Below, one piece after another: positions 28,582 to 37,648 of a stretch of DNA of 64,000 nucleotides (its first letter is position 1; each line of letters begins with the position of its first letter). The notes under the pieces were generated by a model. The model was not told the DNA's origin and made no database searches. It saw only the letters and a list, made by a program, of their open reading frames with translations. The position numbers and the translations under genes are program-made. The stretch is from Paenibacillus thalictri. GTDB lineage: Bacteria > Bacillota > Bacilli > Paenibacillales > NBRC-103111. The stretch is taken from NCBI RefSeq assembly GCF_004307995.1, contig NZ_SIRE01000015.1:124001-188000 (forward strand). Reading direction: 5' to 3'.

Positions 28582-28607
28582 ATAGGAGTCACCTACGTGA
28601 CTCCTAT
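28582..28607. terminator. Perfect inverted repeat between convergent genes
   Basis: ATAGGAGTCAC and GTGACTCCTAT form an 11-bp stem with the loop CTAC. There is no T-run, so termination is likely but not certain. Confidence 0.5.
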
Positions 28608-28657
28608 CTCTGTATATATAAAATTATGCAGCGGATTCCGCTTCCACCCACCAAATT

Positions 28658-30109
28658 TCATTTCGCCATCTCCGTAATTTGGGATATACTCGTATCCTCC
28701 TGCACAACCTCCAGCGGATACTTGTACACCGACGGTTCCTTCTCGCATACATGCACCCAAGCTTCTACACATGCAGGATCAAAATGGGTGCCTTTCTGGT
28801 CAATCAGCAGCTTTAGCGCTTCTTCATGAGACCATGCCTTGCGGTACGAACGGTTTGAGGTCAGCGCGTCGTATACGTCCGCCACAGCCACAATCCGCGC
28901 TAACAGCGGAATTTGTTCTCCTTTTAACCCGTTCGGGTAACCGCTTCCATCCCATTTTTCGTGGTGGGAAAGAATGATGTCCAACTCGTCCTGCATAAAT
29001 CCAAGGCTTCTGCACATTTCATAGCCCTTCGAAGGATGCAGTTCAATGTGCGCACGTTCCTCCGGAGTTAATTTGCCCGCTTTGTTAAGAATCGAGTCAG
29101 GTATATGTATTTTTCCGACATCATGAACAATCGTTCCTTGCGCGATCGCTCGAAGATGCTCCGGGTTAATATGCATTTCTTCGGCCAGTTTTAAGGCATA
29201 CATCGTCACCCGTAAGTTATGTCCCGCCGTATACGTATCTCTTGATTCTGTAGCAATCATCAAAGCTTTGATGCTCGGAGACAGGCAGCTGGTAATTCTT
29301 TCAACAGGATCCGAGGTGAATAAAGCTCGCAGTGAATTGACTAACGAACGCGAATTGGCATATTGCTTGATCAGCCCTGTAATGACGATCAACATGGAAG
29401 CAAGTAATAAGAAGTGGTATAACCACCAGCTGATATGCCAAGTGACCCCTGCTACCATAATGAACTGAGAGGAGACAAGCAGCGACGAACCATAGACGAT
29501 CGATAACTGCAGAGGAAATCGCGAATACCTGTAATATTGAATGTAGCGGTACATCGTAATGATATTCATAACGGTGGTAAGACCGGCAATCGTTTGATTA
29601 AACGGCTTAATATCAAGAGGCAGAAAATCGACCACGTGTGAAAACAGGATGCTGATAACCCCAAATACGGCTAAAATCAACGTCCAGAGGAAAACCAGGC
29701 TGTTGCGATATTGAACCAGCAGCCGGATCACCGGATTGTCCGACCTCAGCGTGGACATAAAGAGCCAGAACGTAGCCAGCAGTACGCTGATTTGAGCGGC
29801 GACACTGGGCAGATGGCTGGGCCCCATGATGAAGTTTGGCGTGGATAACCCGTGAATTAGAAACGTTTCGGCCAGCGAGATAAAAGCAAGCGATAATAAC
29901 GTGACTTGAATATTGCGGATTTTGGAGCTGGAAATGGCGACCGCTATGGCAATTAACGTCGCTAAGAAGGCAACCGCGCTGACAATATAAAAATGGCCGC
30001 TTGGCATAACCATCACTTTATCAATCGACGGATTGCTTTGCAAAACAATAAATAGCAACACCGTTACAACTACCGTTAGCGCGGGACCTACCATTAACCG
30101 ATATCTCAT
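28658..30109 (-). CDS. Membrane HD-GYP phosphodiesterase
   Basis: A 483-residue protein with about seven to eight membrane segments in the first ~245 residues, then an HD-GYP domain. The metal motif HDVGKIHIPD is near residue 335 and HHEKWDGSGYPNGLKGE near 390 carries the GYP signature; VADVYDALTSNRSYR is also typical. Such enzymes hydrolyse cyclic di-GMP to GMP. The membrane part is probably a sensor of unknown signal. No diguanylate cyclase domain is fused or nearby. Confidence 0.9.
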   Translation of the reverse strand: MRYRLMVGPALTVVVTVLLFIVLQSNPSIDKVMVMPSGHFYIVSAVAFLATLIAIAVAISSSKIRNIQVTLLSLAFISLAETFLIHGLSTPNFIMGPSHLPSVAAQISVLLATFWLFMSTLRSDNPVIRLLVQYRNSLVFLWTLILAVFGVISILFSHVVDFLPLDIKPFNQTIAGLTTVMNIITMYRYIQYYRYSRFPLQLSIVYGSSLLVSSQFIMVAGVTWHISWWLYHFLLLASMLIVITGLIKQYANSRSLVNSLRALFTSDPVERITSCLSPSIKALMIATESRDTYTAGHNLRVTMYALKLAEEMHINPEHLRAIAQGTIVHDVGKIHIPDSILNKAGKLTPEERAHIELHPSKGYEMCRSLGFMQDELDIILSHHEKWDGSGYPNGLKGEQIPLLARIVAVADVYDALTSNRSYRKAWSHEEALKLLIDQKGTHFDPACVEAWVHVCEKEPSVYKYPLEVVQEDTSISQITEMAK

Positions 30110-30423
30110 AAGTCACTCTCACTTTAACTTAAGTGTTCATCCAATAATCCTAATGTACTATATTTCCGCCATTTCGAATACACGCTTTTTTGGCAAAAAA
30201 CACCGATAGGAATAAAAGCACCTTGAAGCCCGCATCATGTGCGTCTGTCAGGTGCTTTTTGATGTATGAGCTATGATGATTTGTCGTGAGACGTCATGAT
30301 GAAAACGCAACGGCTTGCGGCCGGGCGTGCTGCTCAACGGCTCTTCACGCGCCCAAGCTTTATTGCCGTGCCACTTTGCGGCGGCTTCATGCAGATGCCG
30401 GTACCGGCCTAGCCGACCGGCGA
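30110..30423. other. Intergenic region with the importer operon terminator
   Basis: Besides the hairpin at 30214-30260 and the promoter side of the HD-GYP gene, I see no gene or recognisable signal in this stretch. Confidence 0.4.
30214..30260 (-). terminator. Terminator of the Fur-controlled importer operon
   Basis: AAAAGCACCT and AGGTGCTTTT form a 10-bp stem; both strands end in T-runs, so it can act both ways. It is the first such signal after the last ABC gene on the minus strand. Confidence 0.7.
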
Positions 30424-31236
30424 CTACTCAAACGATGATGCTTTCAGCAAAGCTTTCGTATACTCCGACTTCGGCTCGGTCAAGATCGTCTTTGTATCTC
30501 CCGCTTCCTGAATGGCGCCATCTTTCATCACTGCAACTTGATCGGCAAAACCGGCGATCGTTTCCAAACGGTGGGTAATATACAGAATCGACATGCCCTC
30601 GGACTGCCTTAAGGCCAATAGCAGCTGCAGCATTTCCGCTTCGATGGAAGGATCTAGCGCCGATGTAATTTCATCGGCCACAAGCAGCAGCGGCGACATG
30701 GAGAGCGCCCTGGCGATTGCGATCCGCTGTTTCTGTCCCCCGGAGCATTCCGCCGGATAACGGTCCAATAGTTCGGCGGGCAGCTTTACTTTCGCCAGCA
30801 GCTCTTCGGCCACGGCATAAGCTTGTTTCTTCGGATATCGGCTGAGGCGCAGCGGCTCCGTAATAATGTCCTTCACACGCCAATAAGGATTCATGGAACG
30901 GTCGGGATTTTGGAAGACGACTTGGATCCGTGAGGTGGGCCGATCCTGCTTGGGCCTGACGATCGTGTCCGCCCAGGTGATGGAACCGCCGGATGGCTGC
31001 TGCAGGCCGACAATCAGCTCCGCCAGCGTCGATTTGCCCGAGCCGCTTTCTCCGATCAGAGCAAATATTTCATTGTGCCGCAGCGTCAAAGAAACCTGAT
31101 TTACCGCCGTGACGGCTTGTTCCTTCCCGCTGCCGGCAAAATGTTTGGATACATTGTCTACACGTAACACCACATTCACTCCCAGCCGAGCTTCCCTAGG
31201 AATCAACCCAGCGAAAGCATAATGGCGAATACTCAC
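30424..31236 (-). CDS. ABC importer ATPase, OppF/DppF/CntF type
   Basis: A 270-residue ATP-binding subunit: Walker A GESGSGKST near residue 61, signature ECSGGQKQRIAIARAL near 150, Walker B LLVADEITSALD and the switch His in YITHRLE. The annotated GTG (31236) gives an odd leader; GTG 31170 (reading LRVDNVSKHF), with GGGAG 8 nt upstream, is a credible alternative. It is the last gene of the Fur-controlled operon and pairs with the ATPase half of the preceding fusion to energise uptake of a peptide-like or metal-chelate substrate. Confidence 0.9.
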   Translation of the reverse strand: MSIRHYAFAGLIPREARLGVNVVLRVDNVSKHFAGSGKEQAVTAVNQVSLTLRHNEIFALIGESGSGKSTLAELIVGLQQPSGGSITWADTIVRPKQDRPTSRIQVVFQNPDRSMNPYWRVKDIITEPLRLSRYPKKQAYAVAEELLAKVKLPAELLDRYPAECSGGQKQRIAIARALSMSPLLLVADEITSALDPSIEAEMLQLLLALRQSEGMSILYITHRLETIAGFADQVAVMKDGAIQEAGDTKTILTEPKSEYTKALLKASSFE

Positions 31237-31263
31237 CTAAATTCATCCGCCCATACAGACCCC

Positions 31264-32922
31264 TTACCCGTATTGAGGGTACAACCGCTTGCCCTGGCCT
31301 AAATAAAGCTGCTTCTGTTCGCCTTGCACCTGCACACCGTCCTGCAGCACGATCATCTCGTCGGAAATATGCAGCGCTGCAGGGATATCGTGAGTAATCA
31401 ATAGAAGCGTCATGTGGTGCTCTTTCACTTTATGGACCAGCAGATCAAACACTTCCCGTTTCACAATCGGATCCAGCGCCCCCGTAGGCTCATCGGCAAT
31501 CAGTACCTTCGGTTTGTTCACCAAGGCCAGCGCAATCAGCGCCCTGCTGAGCATACCTCCGCTTAATTGGTGGGGATACAGGTTCATCACATGAGCTCCC
31601 AGCTGCACTTCGGCCAGCGCGGCAACCGCCGCGGCATGCTTCTGCTCCTTGCTGGATTGCAACCGCATCGTTTCATAAAACTGCCGGCCAATCGTCATAA
31701 TCGGATTAAAGCTGTTGCGCGGATCCTGAAAAATATAAGCCGCATCCACCCAGCGCTGCATCGTGCAAGGCTCGTCCCGCAAGTAAATATGATGCCCGTC
31801 GATCATCACCGTACCGCTTACCGATATATGCGGCACCAGCCCGTAAATAGTGCGGGCCATCGTGGTTTTGCCCGAACCCGACTCCCCAACCAAGGACGTG
31901 ATGCTGCCCATCTTCACCTCAAAAGAGATCGGATGAATGATCGTTTTAGCGCCATATGTCACTTGCAAATCACGCACGACAATAGCCGCCGGCTGCTGAT
32001 CGTCAGCCGCCAAATGGCAGCCGAGCGCAGCCCCGTCGACACAAGGCTCCTCGCAGCCCGTTTTCCGCTCCATCTCTTTCACCGGCACGACGCGGCTCGC
32101 TTTGCGATTCAGCGCAGCCGCGAAGCGGTTGCCCGTCATTTTGCTTTCGCCGATCAGCGCCAGTGCCACGGTGACGATCATGATCGCCAGAGCAGGCGGG
32201 ACGATCATCCACAGCCATGCATCGGTAATAAACGTCTGCGTGCGCGAGAAGGCGTCCTGCAGCATCTTGCCCCACGACACCGAACTGGGATCGCCGATCC
32301 CCAGGAAGGACAAGCTGGCTTCCGCCGCTACCGCGGAGCCAAAGGACAATACGAATTTGGCTCGGATCAGCGGCCAAATAAACGGCAGCAGATGCCGGAA
32401 CAATATATAGCCCGTGCTGGCATGATACATCTGGGCTAACCGGATAAATTCCCTTTCCTTCAGCGAAAGCACCGATGCCCGGATCAGCTTCATATACCCC
32501 GGCCACGTCAACAACCCCAACGTGAGAATCAGCTGCCACGTACCGCCCCCGGTAAACGAAGCGACGATCAGGATAAGCAGCAAGGAAGGCAGCACCAGCA
32601 GCATGTTGGCCAGGCCGTTCAGCAGCGGGTCCAATCTTCGCGAATAACCGGCCAACAGCCCCAAGCTCACGCTGATCAGCGTGCTGATGATCGCCACCAT
32701 CAAGCCGGTGTACAACGTTGTTCTGGCGCCATGGACAAGCTGGCTGAATATATCCTGTCCGATCGCATTGGTGCCCAGCCAGTAGTCGGAGGAAGGCGGC
32801 AGCAGCCGGCTCGCATCAATCGCAAAAGGAGAAATCGTGCTGACCACCGGCCCGAAAACCGCGACAAGCACAAATACACCGAACAATACCACGCCGACTC
32901 GCTGAGACCAGGTGAGCTTCAT
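31264..32922 (-). CDS. ABC importer permease-ATPase fusion (DppC-DppD type)
   Basis: A 552-residue single frame. Residues ~1-275 are an OppC/DppC/NikC permease (LGTNAIGQDIFSQLVHGARTTL; EAAS-like loop in AAEASLSFLGIGDPSSVSWG). Residues ~315-552 are an OppD/DppD ATPase with Walker A GESGSGKTT, signature QLSGGMLSRALIALAL and Walker B LIADEPTGALD. The linker carries several cysteines. ATG 32922 overlaps the upstream permease stop (ATGA), supporting this start. In most relatives these are separate proteins; no stop or slip site interrupts the frame, so the fusion looks genuine. Confidence 0.9.
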   Translation of the reverse strand: MKLTWSQRVGVVLFGVFVLVAVFGPVVSTISPFAIDASRLLPPSSDYWLGTNAIGQDIFSQLVHGARTTLYTGLMVAIISTLISVSLGLLAGYSRRLDPLLNGLANMLLVLPSLLLILIVASFTGGGTWQLILTLGLLTWPGYMKLIRASVLSLKEREFIRLAQMYHASTGYILFRHLLPFIWPLIRAKFVLSFGSAVAAEASLSFLGIGDPSSVSWGKMLQDAFSRTQTFITDAWLWMIVPPALAIMIVTVALALIGESKMTGNRFAAALNRKASRVVPVKEMERKTGCEEPCVDGAALGCHLAADDQQPAAIVVRDLQVTYGAKTIIHPISFEVKMGSITSLVGESGSGKTTMARTIYGLVPHISVSGTVMIDGHHIYLRDEPCTMQRWVDAAYIFQDPRNSFNPIMTIGRQFYETMRLQSSKEQKHAAAVAALAEVQLGAHVMNLYPHQLSGGMLSRALIALALVNKPKVLIADEPTGALDPIVKREVFDLLVHKVKEHHMTLLLITHDIPAALHISDEMIVLQDGVQVQGEQKQLYLGQGKRLYPQYG

Positions 32923-33917
32923 CTTGGCGTCCCCCTCTTCGCAGCGGTTCGAATGCGCGGATCCAGATATGGATAAATCCAATCGGCAATAAAATTAAGC
33001 GCAAGCACAAATAAAGTCATCATCAGAAATAGTCCATGAAGCAGCGGATAGTCCCGCCCCAGAATCGCCTCTTGCAGCAGCTTGCCGATCCCCGGGTAAG
33101 CAAACACCGTTTCCACCAAAATGGAACCGGCCATCAAGCCGCCCATACGAATAATAATCATCGTGACCAGCGGCAGCGCCGCATTGCGGGCAATATGCCC
33201 CATGACGATAGTCTGCGCACCGATCCCTTTGGCCGAGGCAAATTCGATATACGGTTCATTGCGAACACGAATCGCCTCATTGCGCATCAGCAAATAAATG
33301 CCCGCAAGACTGGCTAAGGTCAGCGTTAGCGTCGGCAGCACGGCATGACGAGCGACGTCGATCGCATGATCGATCCACAAATCCGAACGCAAGAACGCCG
33401 TTTTTGCTCCGCTCAGCGGGAACCATTTCAGCTTCACCGCCATCCAGATCAGAAAAATCATGCCGATCAAAAACTCGGGAATCGCGCTCAAACCGAGCAT
33501 CGTCAGAAACAGCCCCCGGTCCCTCCGGCCGGGATACCGCCATGCGGAATACAGCCCTGCCAGCAGGCCGATGACAATCGATAATACGCCCGCCGCTCCC
33601 ACGATCAGCAGCGTCCATGGCAGCCGCTCCATAATGATGCCGTATACCGGCGCCTTATAAGCAACGGACAAGCCGAAATCAAACGTAAAAACGCCCTGCA
33701 AATATTTCACAAACTGCGTGCCGATCGAATCGTTCAGATGATAATATTCCATCATCGCTGCCTTTTGCGCTTCCGTCAGAAATACGACGCCTTCTTCGCC
33801 GCCACCCGTTATATATTCAACGGGCCCCCCCGGCAAAAGCCGAGGAAGCCAGAAGTTGAGCAGCAATACGAATACCAATACGAGTAAATACGAACGGTAC
33901 TTGCTATTTTTTGACAT
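32919..33917 (-). CDS. ABC importer permease, DppB/NikB/CntB type
   Basis: A 332-residue permease with about six membrane segments. FLPRLLPGGPVEYITGG near the N-terminus and the loop EFASAKGIGAQTIVMGHIARNAALPLV (the EAA motif that contacts an ATPase) are typical of the OppB family. FAYPGIGKLLQEAILGRDYPLLHG is the family C-terminal signature. Its start lies inside the end of the solute-binding protein gene (14-nt overlap). Confidence 0.95.
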   Translation of the reverse strand: MSKNSKYRSYLLVLVFVLLLNFWLPRLLPGGPVEYITGGGEEGVVFLTEAQKAAMMEYYHLNDSIGTQFVKYLQGVFTFDFGLSVAYKAPVYGIIMERLPWTLLIVGAAGVLSIVIGLLAGLYSAWRYPGRRDRGLFLTMLGLSAIPEFLIGMIFLIWMAVKLKWFPLSGAKTAFLRSDLWIDHAIDVARHAVLPTLTLTLASLAGIYLLMRNEAIRVRNEPYIEFASAKGIGAQTIVMGHIARNAALPLVTMIIIRMGGLMAGSILVETVFAYPGIGKLLQEAILGRDYPLLHGLFLMMTLFVLALNFIADWIYPYLDPRIRTAAKRGTPR

Positions 33918-35553
33918 TTATGAAATACACCTTATTTTCCCACAGCGGCATACCGTCAGCGATCCCGCCGAATGTATTCTTGAATTTGTCGAACACTTCG
34001 GCTTTGTGAATGTCGTAAAACGGACGGTGATACAGCACCAGCGTAGGCAGCTCTTCGGCAAGCACGTCTTGCATTTTGTTCACAATCTCATGACGTTTTC
34101 CTTCGTCAAGCTCCTGCATCTGCTGTTCCGCCAGCTTGTGGAATTCTTCCAGCTGCAGGCTTTTGCCGCGCGAAGACCACATGTTGGCCGCCTTGCCGGA
34201 GAACCACAAGCGCAAATAATCGGGGTCGCCGCTTGCACCGATATGGCCGGTCAAAGCGATATCGTATTTATTTTCGCCAAGCGCCGTCGCGAATGCAGCC
34301 GCATCCAGCTGAACCAGATTCAGCTCAATGCCGACCTTCTTCAGCATTTCCTTCATCATGGTCGCATCCGGCATCGTAGAGGAGGTCATCACGCTTAATT
34401 TCAAATCCTCGCGAACGCCGTTTGCATTTTTCTTATAACCGAGCTCGTCCAATATTTTTTCGGCTTGCGCTGGGTCATAAGGGTATTGCTTCACGTTTTT
34501 GTTATACCAAGGGGAGTCCGTCGGCACTACGCCGGCGCTGCCAACCATCGGCTTGCCTCCCGTAATTTTCGACGAAATTTCTTCACGGTTCAGCGCGTAC
34601 GCCAGCGCCTGACGCAGCCGTTTGTCGCCTAATTTCGGATGATCCAGGTTGAACGAAATCCGCACGACACTGCCTGTCGGCTCGCTTTTGATCGTTTTGA
34701 AGCCGGCTTTCTCCGCCGTCTGCACATCGGCATAACTGGACGTGTACGTTTCGTCGATTTCGCCGTTTTGCAGAGCCAGCAGCTTATTGGAAGCAGCCAC
34801 GAAGGCAACTTCCTTCACCATCACTTGACCTTTGAAAAATTGCTCATTAGCTGCAAACAAATACTGTCCGGTTGCCGAGTCGTATTTTTTCAGCTTATAA
34901 GGGCCTGTTCCGACCAGAGCCGCATCGTCGCGGTATTCAGCCGGCTTGGTTACCTTCTCCCACACATGCTTGGGGATAATCGGCACAATGCCGACCAAAT
35001 CGCTCAGGAACGGCGCGTACTTGTTGTTCAGATGGAACACCACCGTCAAATCGTTCACTTTATCCACGCTTTTGATTTGGCTAATGTCGCCGTTCCAGTT
35101 AAACGGATATGTTTTGTAATAGTTGAAGCTGAATACGACGTCATCCGCAGTGAAGGCTTGGCCGTCATGCCATTTGACGTTCTCTTCCAGCTTAAATGTA
35201 TAGGTCAGCCCGTTGTCGGTCACATCCCACGACTTCGCCAGCCACGGAATAACGCCTTTGTCATCCTTCCACGTCAACGTGTCGAAAATAAACGAATTTC
35301 TCAAATAACCGAAAGGACCCGACGCGCTAAAAGCAAATGGAGACGGGTAACCGTTGTTTGAACCGGCAATTTTCAAAATATCTACGGCAGCCGCCGTGCT
35401 CGCCGCCGGAGCCGTGTCGGCTGCGGGCGTGTTTTTCGCCGGCGTGTCGTTTGCGGTTGAACCGCTTGCGCCGTTCCCGGCGGAGCATCCCGCAGCAAAC
35501 AATGCCAAACTTAACATCATCAAAGCCGCTGGCTTATGCATCTTTTTCAACAT
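33904..35553 (-). CDS. Family-5 solute-binding lipoprotein of the Fur-controlled importer
   Basis: A 549-residue lipoprotein: basic start, hydrophobic stretch and lipobox LFAAGC (Cys23). The mature part is a family-5 (peptide/nickel/opine) binding protein, with WKDDKGVIPWLAKSWDVTDNG and the VVFSFNYYKT and LRQALAYALNREEI motifs. It should capture the ligand at the membrane and pass it to the permeases. Members of this family include CntA for staphylopine and NikA for nickel chelates; Fur control favours a metal chelate over peptides. The exact ligand is unknown. Confidence 0.85.
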   Translation of the reverse strand: MLKKMHKPAALMMLSLALFAAGCSAGNGASGSTANDTPAKNTPAADTAPAASTAAAVDILKIAGSNNGYPSPFAFSASGPFGYLRNSFIFDTLTWKDDKGVIPWLAKSWDVTDNGLTYTFKLEENVKWHDGQAFTADDVVFSFNYYKTYPFNWNGDISQIKSVDKVNDLTVVFHLNNKYAPFLSDLVGIVPIIPKHVWEKVTKPAEYRDDAALVGTGPYKLKKYDSATGQYLFAANEQFFKGQVMVKEVAFVAASNKLLALQNGEIDETYTSSYADVQTAEKAGFKTIKSEPTGSVVRISFNLDHPKLGDKRLRQALAYALNREEISSKITGGKPMVGSAGVVPTDSPWYNKNVKQYPYDPAQAEKILDELGYKKNANGVREDLKLSVMTSSTMPDATMMKEMLKKVGIELNLVQLDAAAFATALGENKYDIALTGHIGASGDPDYLRLWFSGKAANMWSSRGKSLQLEEFHKLAEQQMQELDEGKRHEIVNKMQDVLAEELPTLVLYHRPFYDIHKAEVFDKFKNTFGGIADGMPLWENKVYFINVKK

Positions 35554-35604
35554 GAATGTTCTCTCCTTGTATTCATCGTTCTCTCTTGTCTGCGCGCCTC
35601 TCGC

Positions 35605-36210
35605 TTAAATCCGGCCCTCAGCCAGCCATGGCAGAAATCCGTCCAAAAACCGTTCCGTTGCAGGCATAAAATACGAGCCGTAATGATACTCGGGATCCAG
35701 TGTTGTCAAAATGAGCGTGCCCGGCGTGCTTTTTTTATCCACATACATAATCGAGCCGTCGTTCTCAATTTCGATCAACGACTCCACTTCCGTCTTGGGG
35801 AAAAATACCCCGTGATAATGCCAGGTTGCGTCTTCCAAATTAATGTAGCGGAACAAATCGTGTTCCGGCTGCGTCATGACCAGACCGCTTTTGGCGCCCG
35901 GTTCAAGCCACCACCAAAAATTGGTCGCACGAAACTCCCAGTGATGTCCGGGGAACCAGTCCTGATGTTGTCCGCCCAAAGCGACGACGGTTTTGCCGCT
36001 ATCCAGAAAGCCTTGAATTTGATTCATATGACGCGTAACTTGCTCCTGGTGGAGCTGCGATGGGACGATCAGCACATCAAACCGGCTCAGATCCGCTTGG
36101 GCAAGCTTGGGCAAATACAACAGCTCGGCGATATACTCAGCGTATTTCGGCTCCGTAAACGTCCGATGCTGGTGCGAGCTGCCCGAGTAAAGAACGGCTA
36201 TTTTTCTCAA
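35605..36210 (-). CDS. GATase-like protein 2 of the Fur operon
   Basis: A 201-residue cytoplasmic protein I do not recognise precisely. The N-terminal strand-helix pattern (KIAVLYSG, FDVLIVPSQL, GFLDSGKTVVALGG) resembles class I glutamine-amidotransferase/ThuA-like folds, but no catalytic cysteine nucleophile is evident. It is a paralogue of the protein at 36207-36854: FLDxG, WxPG and IxYVDxxSTxGTL occur in the same order. Its ATG overlaps the upstream stop by 4 nt. It may process or release the imported ligand; this is inference. Confidence 0.55.
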   Translation of the reverse strand: MRKIAVLYSGSSHQHRTFTEPKYAEYIAELLYLPKLAQADLSRFDVLIVPSQLHQEQVTRHMNQIQGFLDSGKTVVALGGQHQDWFPGHHWEFRATNFWWWLEPGAKSGLVMTQPEHDLFRYINLEDATWHYHGVFFPKTEVESLIEIENDGSIMYVDKKSTPGTLILTTLDPEYHYGSYFMPATERFLDGFLPWLAEGRI

Positions 36211-36854
36211 GCTTGTACCCCCCTCGTCTGCAACGCCTGGTGCTCTTCAAAGAGAAATTGCGCGAATTGCGCGCCAATCCGTCCCCCGCTGTGATTGTTG
36301 TGGCGGTACTTCAGAAGATTGCGGCCTGCGTGAACCACGATGGTTCCTTTCGTGCTGAACCGGTCGATATAGGTAATCGGCTCTTCCCCGGCAAGCCTCA
36401 GCAGCACCTCCGCTCCTTCCGGAACAGGATGATGCCCCCGGCTGAAGAAACCGGCCACCCCTTTGTTATAAGTAATATCCTCCGACTTCACGCCCGCAAA
36501 GATCGGATGATCCAATACGGTCACCGTATAATCGTGGTGATTGCGGATGGTCTTCGGGACAAATAACGAAGCTCCGGGAATCCAGGGCCGGAATAAATGT
36601 CCGCTGAAAAACAGAATATTGCCTTGGTCCAAAAAAGCTCGAACTTGGTCCTTTTGTTCCAGCATCAGTTCCTGGTCGATAAATTCATCGATAACGAGAA
36701 ACTTATGCCCTGCCCCAAGCAAGTCGTACGAGGGCAGATCGTATTGGTCAAGAACCTTGGTAGCCGGATCGTCCTGCCCGTTGCGAACGGTTTGTTCGCT
36801 GAAGACGGCGCCTGAGTCAAGCAGGAGAAAGTCTGCTGCTGTCACGGGGCTCAT
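36207..36854 (-). CDS. GATase-like protein 1 of the Fur operon
   Basis: A 215-residue protein with the same predicted fold as its downstream paralogue: YDLLGAGHKFLVIDEF, FLDQGNILFFSGHLFRPWIPG and ITYIDRFSTKGTIVVHAG. Several histidines (SGHLF, NHHDYT, RGHHPVPEG, YRHNNHSGG) could bind metal. A catalytic Cys-His pair is not apparent. Start and stop overlap its neighbours by 4 nt each, so the three small proteins are tightly coupled in translation. Function unknown. Confidence 0.55.
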   Translation of the reverse strand: MSPVTAADFLLLDSGAVFSEQTVRNGQDDPATKVLDQYDLPSYDLLGAGHKFLVIDEFIDQELMLEQKDQVRAFLDQGNILFFSGHLFRPWIPGASLFVPKTIRNHHDYTVTVLDHPIFAGVKSEDITYNKGVAGFFSRGHHPVPEGAEVLLRLAGEEPITYIDRFSTKGTIVVHAGRNLLKYRHNNHSGGRIGAQFAQFLFEEHQALQTRGVQA

Positions 36855-37375
36855 GACAATCTTTTAACCTCAAGCAGCTCATCTTGCGGCAGCGCCAGCG
36901 CCTTCTCGCACAACGATGCTTTGAGCGCTTCGTTCGCTGCGGTATCCTCCGGCGTCATCGTGCCTTCTCTGCCTTTTTTCAAATACTCGTAAAACACGGA
37001 CGGCAAAAAGTCCGGTTTCAGCGCAACCTCTACCGACGCCCCTTGCGCATCGGAAATGACGTACGCATAAGACTGCGGACGGTACGGATCGTATTGAGCC
37101 ACGGGATAGTTGACATCGACCTTATACGCCCCGCGTGTCACTGCCCGTGTTGTATATTCGAACGCATCGCGAAAACCCGGGCCTGCATGGCCGGATTGCA
37201 CGGACAAGCTGCTGCGTTCCGGAGCTTCCTCGCCGTACAATTCCGCAAGTGCGGCCTGAACCGCACGGAAACCAACGCCAATTGCCATTAAGGCCAGATT
37301 GCCATGATAATTGCGAAGCTCGGAAAATTGCAAAGTTAAAACTTCTCCACGATCTTTTATTTTGAGTGATGACAT
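36851..37375 (-). CDS. FmdE-like protein, first gene of the Fur operon
   Basis: A 174-residue protein. The longer start at 37408 overlaps the Fur box, so I chose ATG 37375, which has GGGGGC upstream. NYHGNLALMAIGVGFRAVQAAL near residue 22 resembles the HGHxxPGxxxGxRxA helix of FmdE/formylmethanofuran-dehydrogenase-subunit-E-like proteins, and SGHAGPGFRDAFEYTTRAVTRG the following segment. The conserved Cys of canonical FmdE is absent. FmdE-like proteins bind metal through His and Cys. A role in handling metal or ligand is suggested by the context, not shown. Confidence 0.5.
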   Translation of the reverse strand: MSSLKIKDRGEVLTLQFSELRNYHGNLALMAIGVGFRAVQAALAELYGEEAPERSSLSVQSGHAGPGFRDAFEYTTRAVTRGAYKVDVNYPVAQYDPYRPQSYAYVISDAQGASVEVALKPDFLPSVFYEYLKKGREGTMTPEDTAANEALKASLCEKALALPQDELLEVKRLS

Positions 37376-37392
37376 AAACGGCACGCCCCCAG

Positions 37393-37407
37393 TGATATTG
37401 ATTATCA
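37393..37407. promoter_or_regulatory. Fur box 1 of the importer operon
   Basis: TGATATTGATTATCA matches the 7-1-7 Fur consensus TGATAATNATTATCA at 13 of 14 defined positions. It sits 18 bp before the FmdE-like start codon. Confidence 0.8.
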
Positions 37408-37432
37408 TTCTAGTTTAAGATTATACGCCCAG

Positions 37433-37447
37433 TGATATTGATTATCA
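37433..37447. promoter_or_regulatory. Fur box 2 of the importer operon
   Basis: An exact second copy of TGATATTGATTATCA, 40 bp from the first, with the preceding CGCCC and AG also shared. The pair can flank or cover the promoter on the same DNA face (about four helical turns). Confidence 0.8.
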
Positions 37448-37560
37448 ACATCATTCGATACCTGTTTTGCCTCAATATGTGACCGTTTTATGAAGTCATT
37501 TTTTCTCAATGGAATGATTTATACGGATGCCCATAAAGAGGAAAGACCGCCCGATAAAAT

Positions 37561-37611
37561 TGAACCACACCTCCCATGTTAGATGATGTCTGACAATGGG
37601 GGTGCAGTGCA
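37561..37611. repeat. Palindromic element with IS3-like ends, second copy
   Basis: TGAACCACACCTCCC...GGGGGTGCAGTGCA with centre TTAGATGATGTCTGA, enclosed by outer arms GACCGCCCG (37545) and CCGGACGGTC (37617). It shares ends, centre and outer-arm layout with the element at 3907-3958. It lies between the FtsH-like gene and the Fur boxes and may also end the FtsH-like transcript. Confidence 0.6.
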
Positions 37612-37648
37612 AATCACCGGACGGTCCTGATGGGGACGTTAAAATGCA

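Noticed and set aside
31567-32439. 290-codon plus-strand frame
   Set aside because: Antisense to the permease-ATPase fusion, which has all family motifs.
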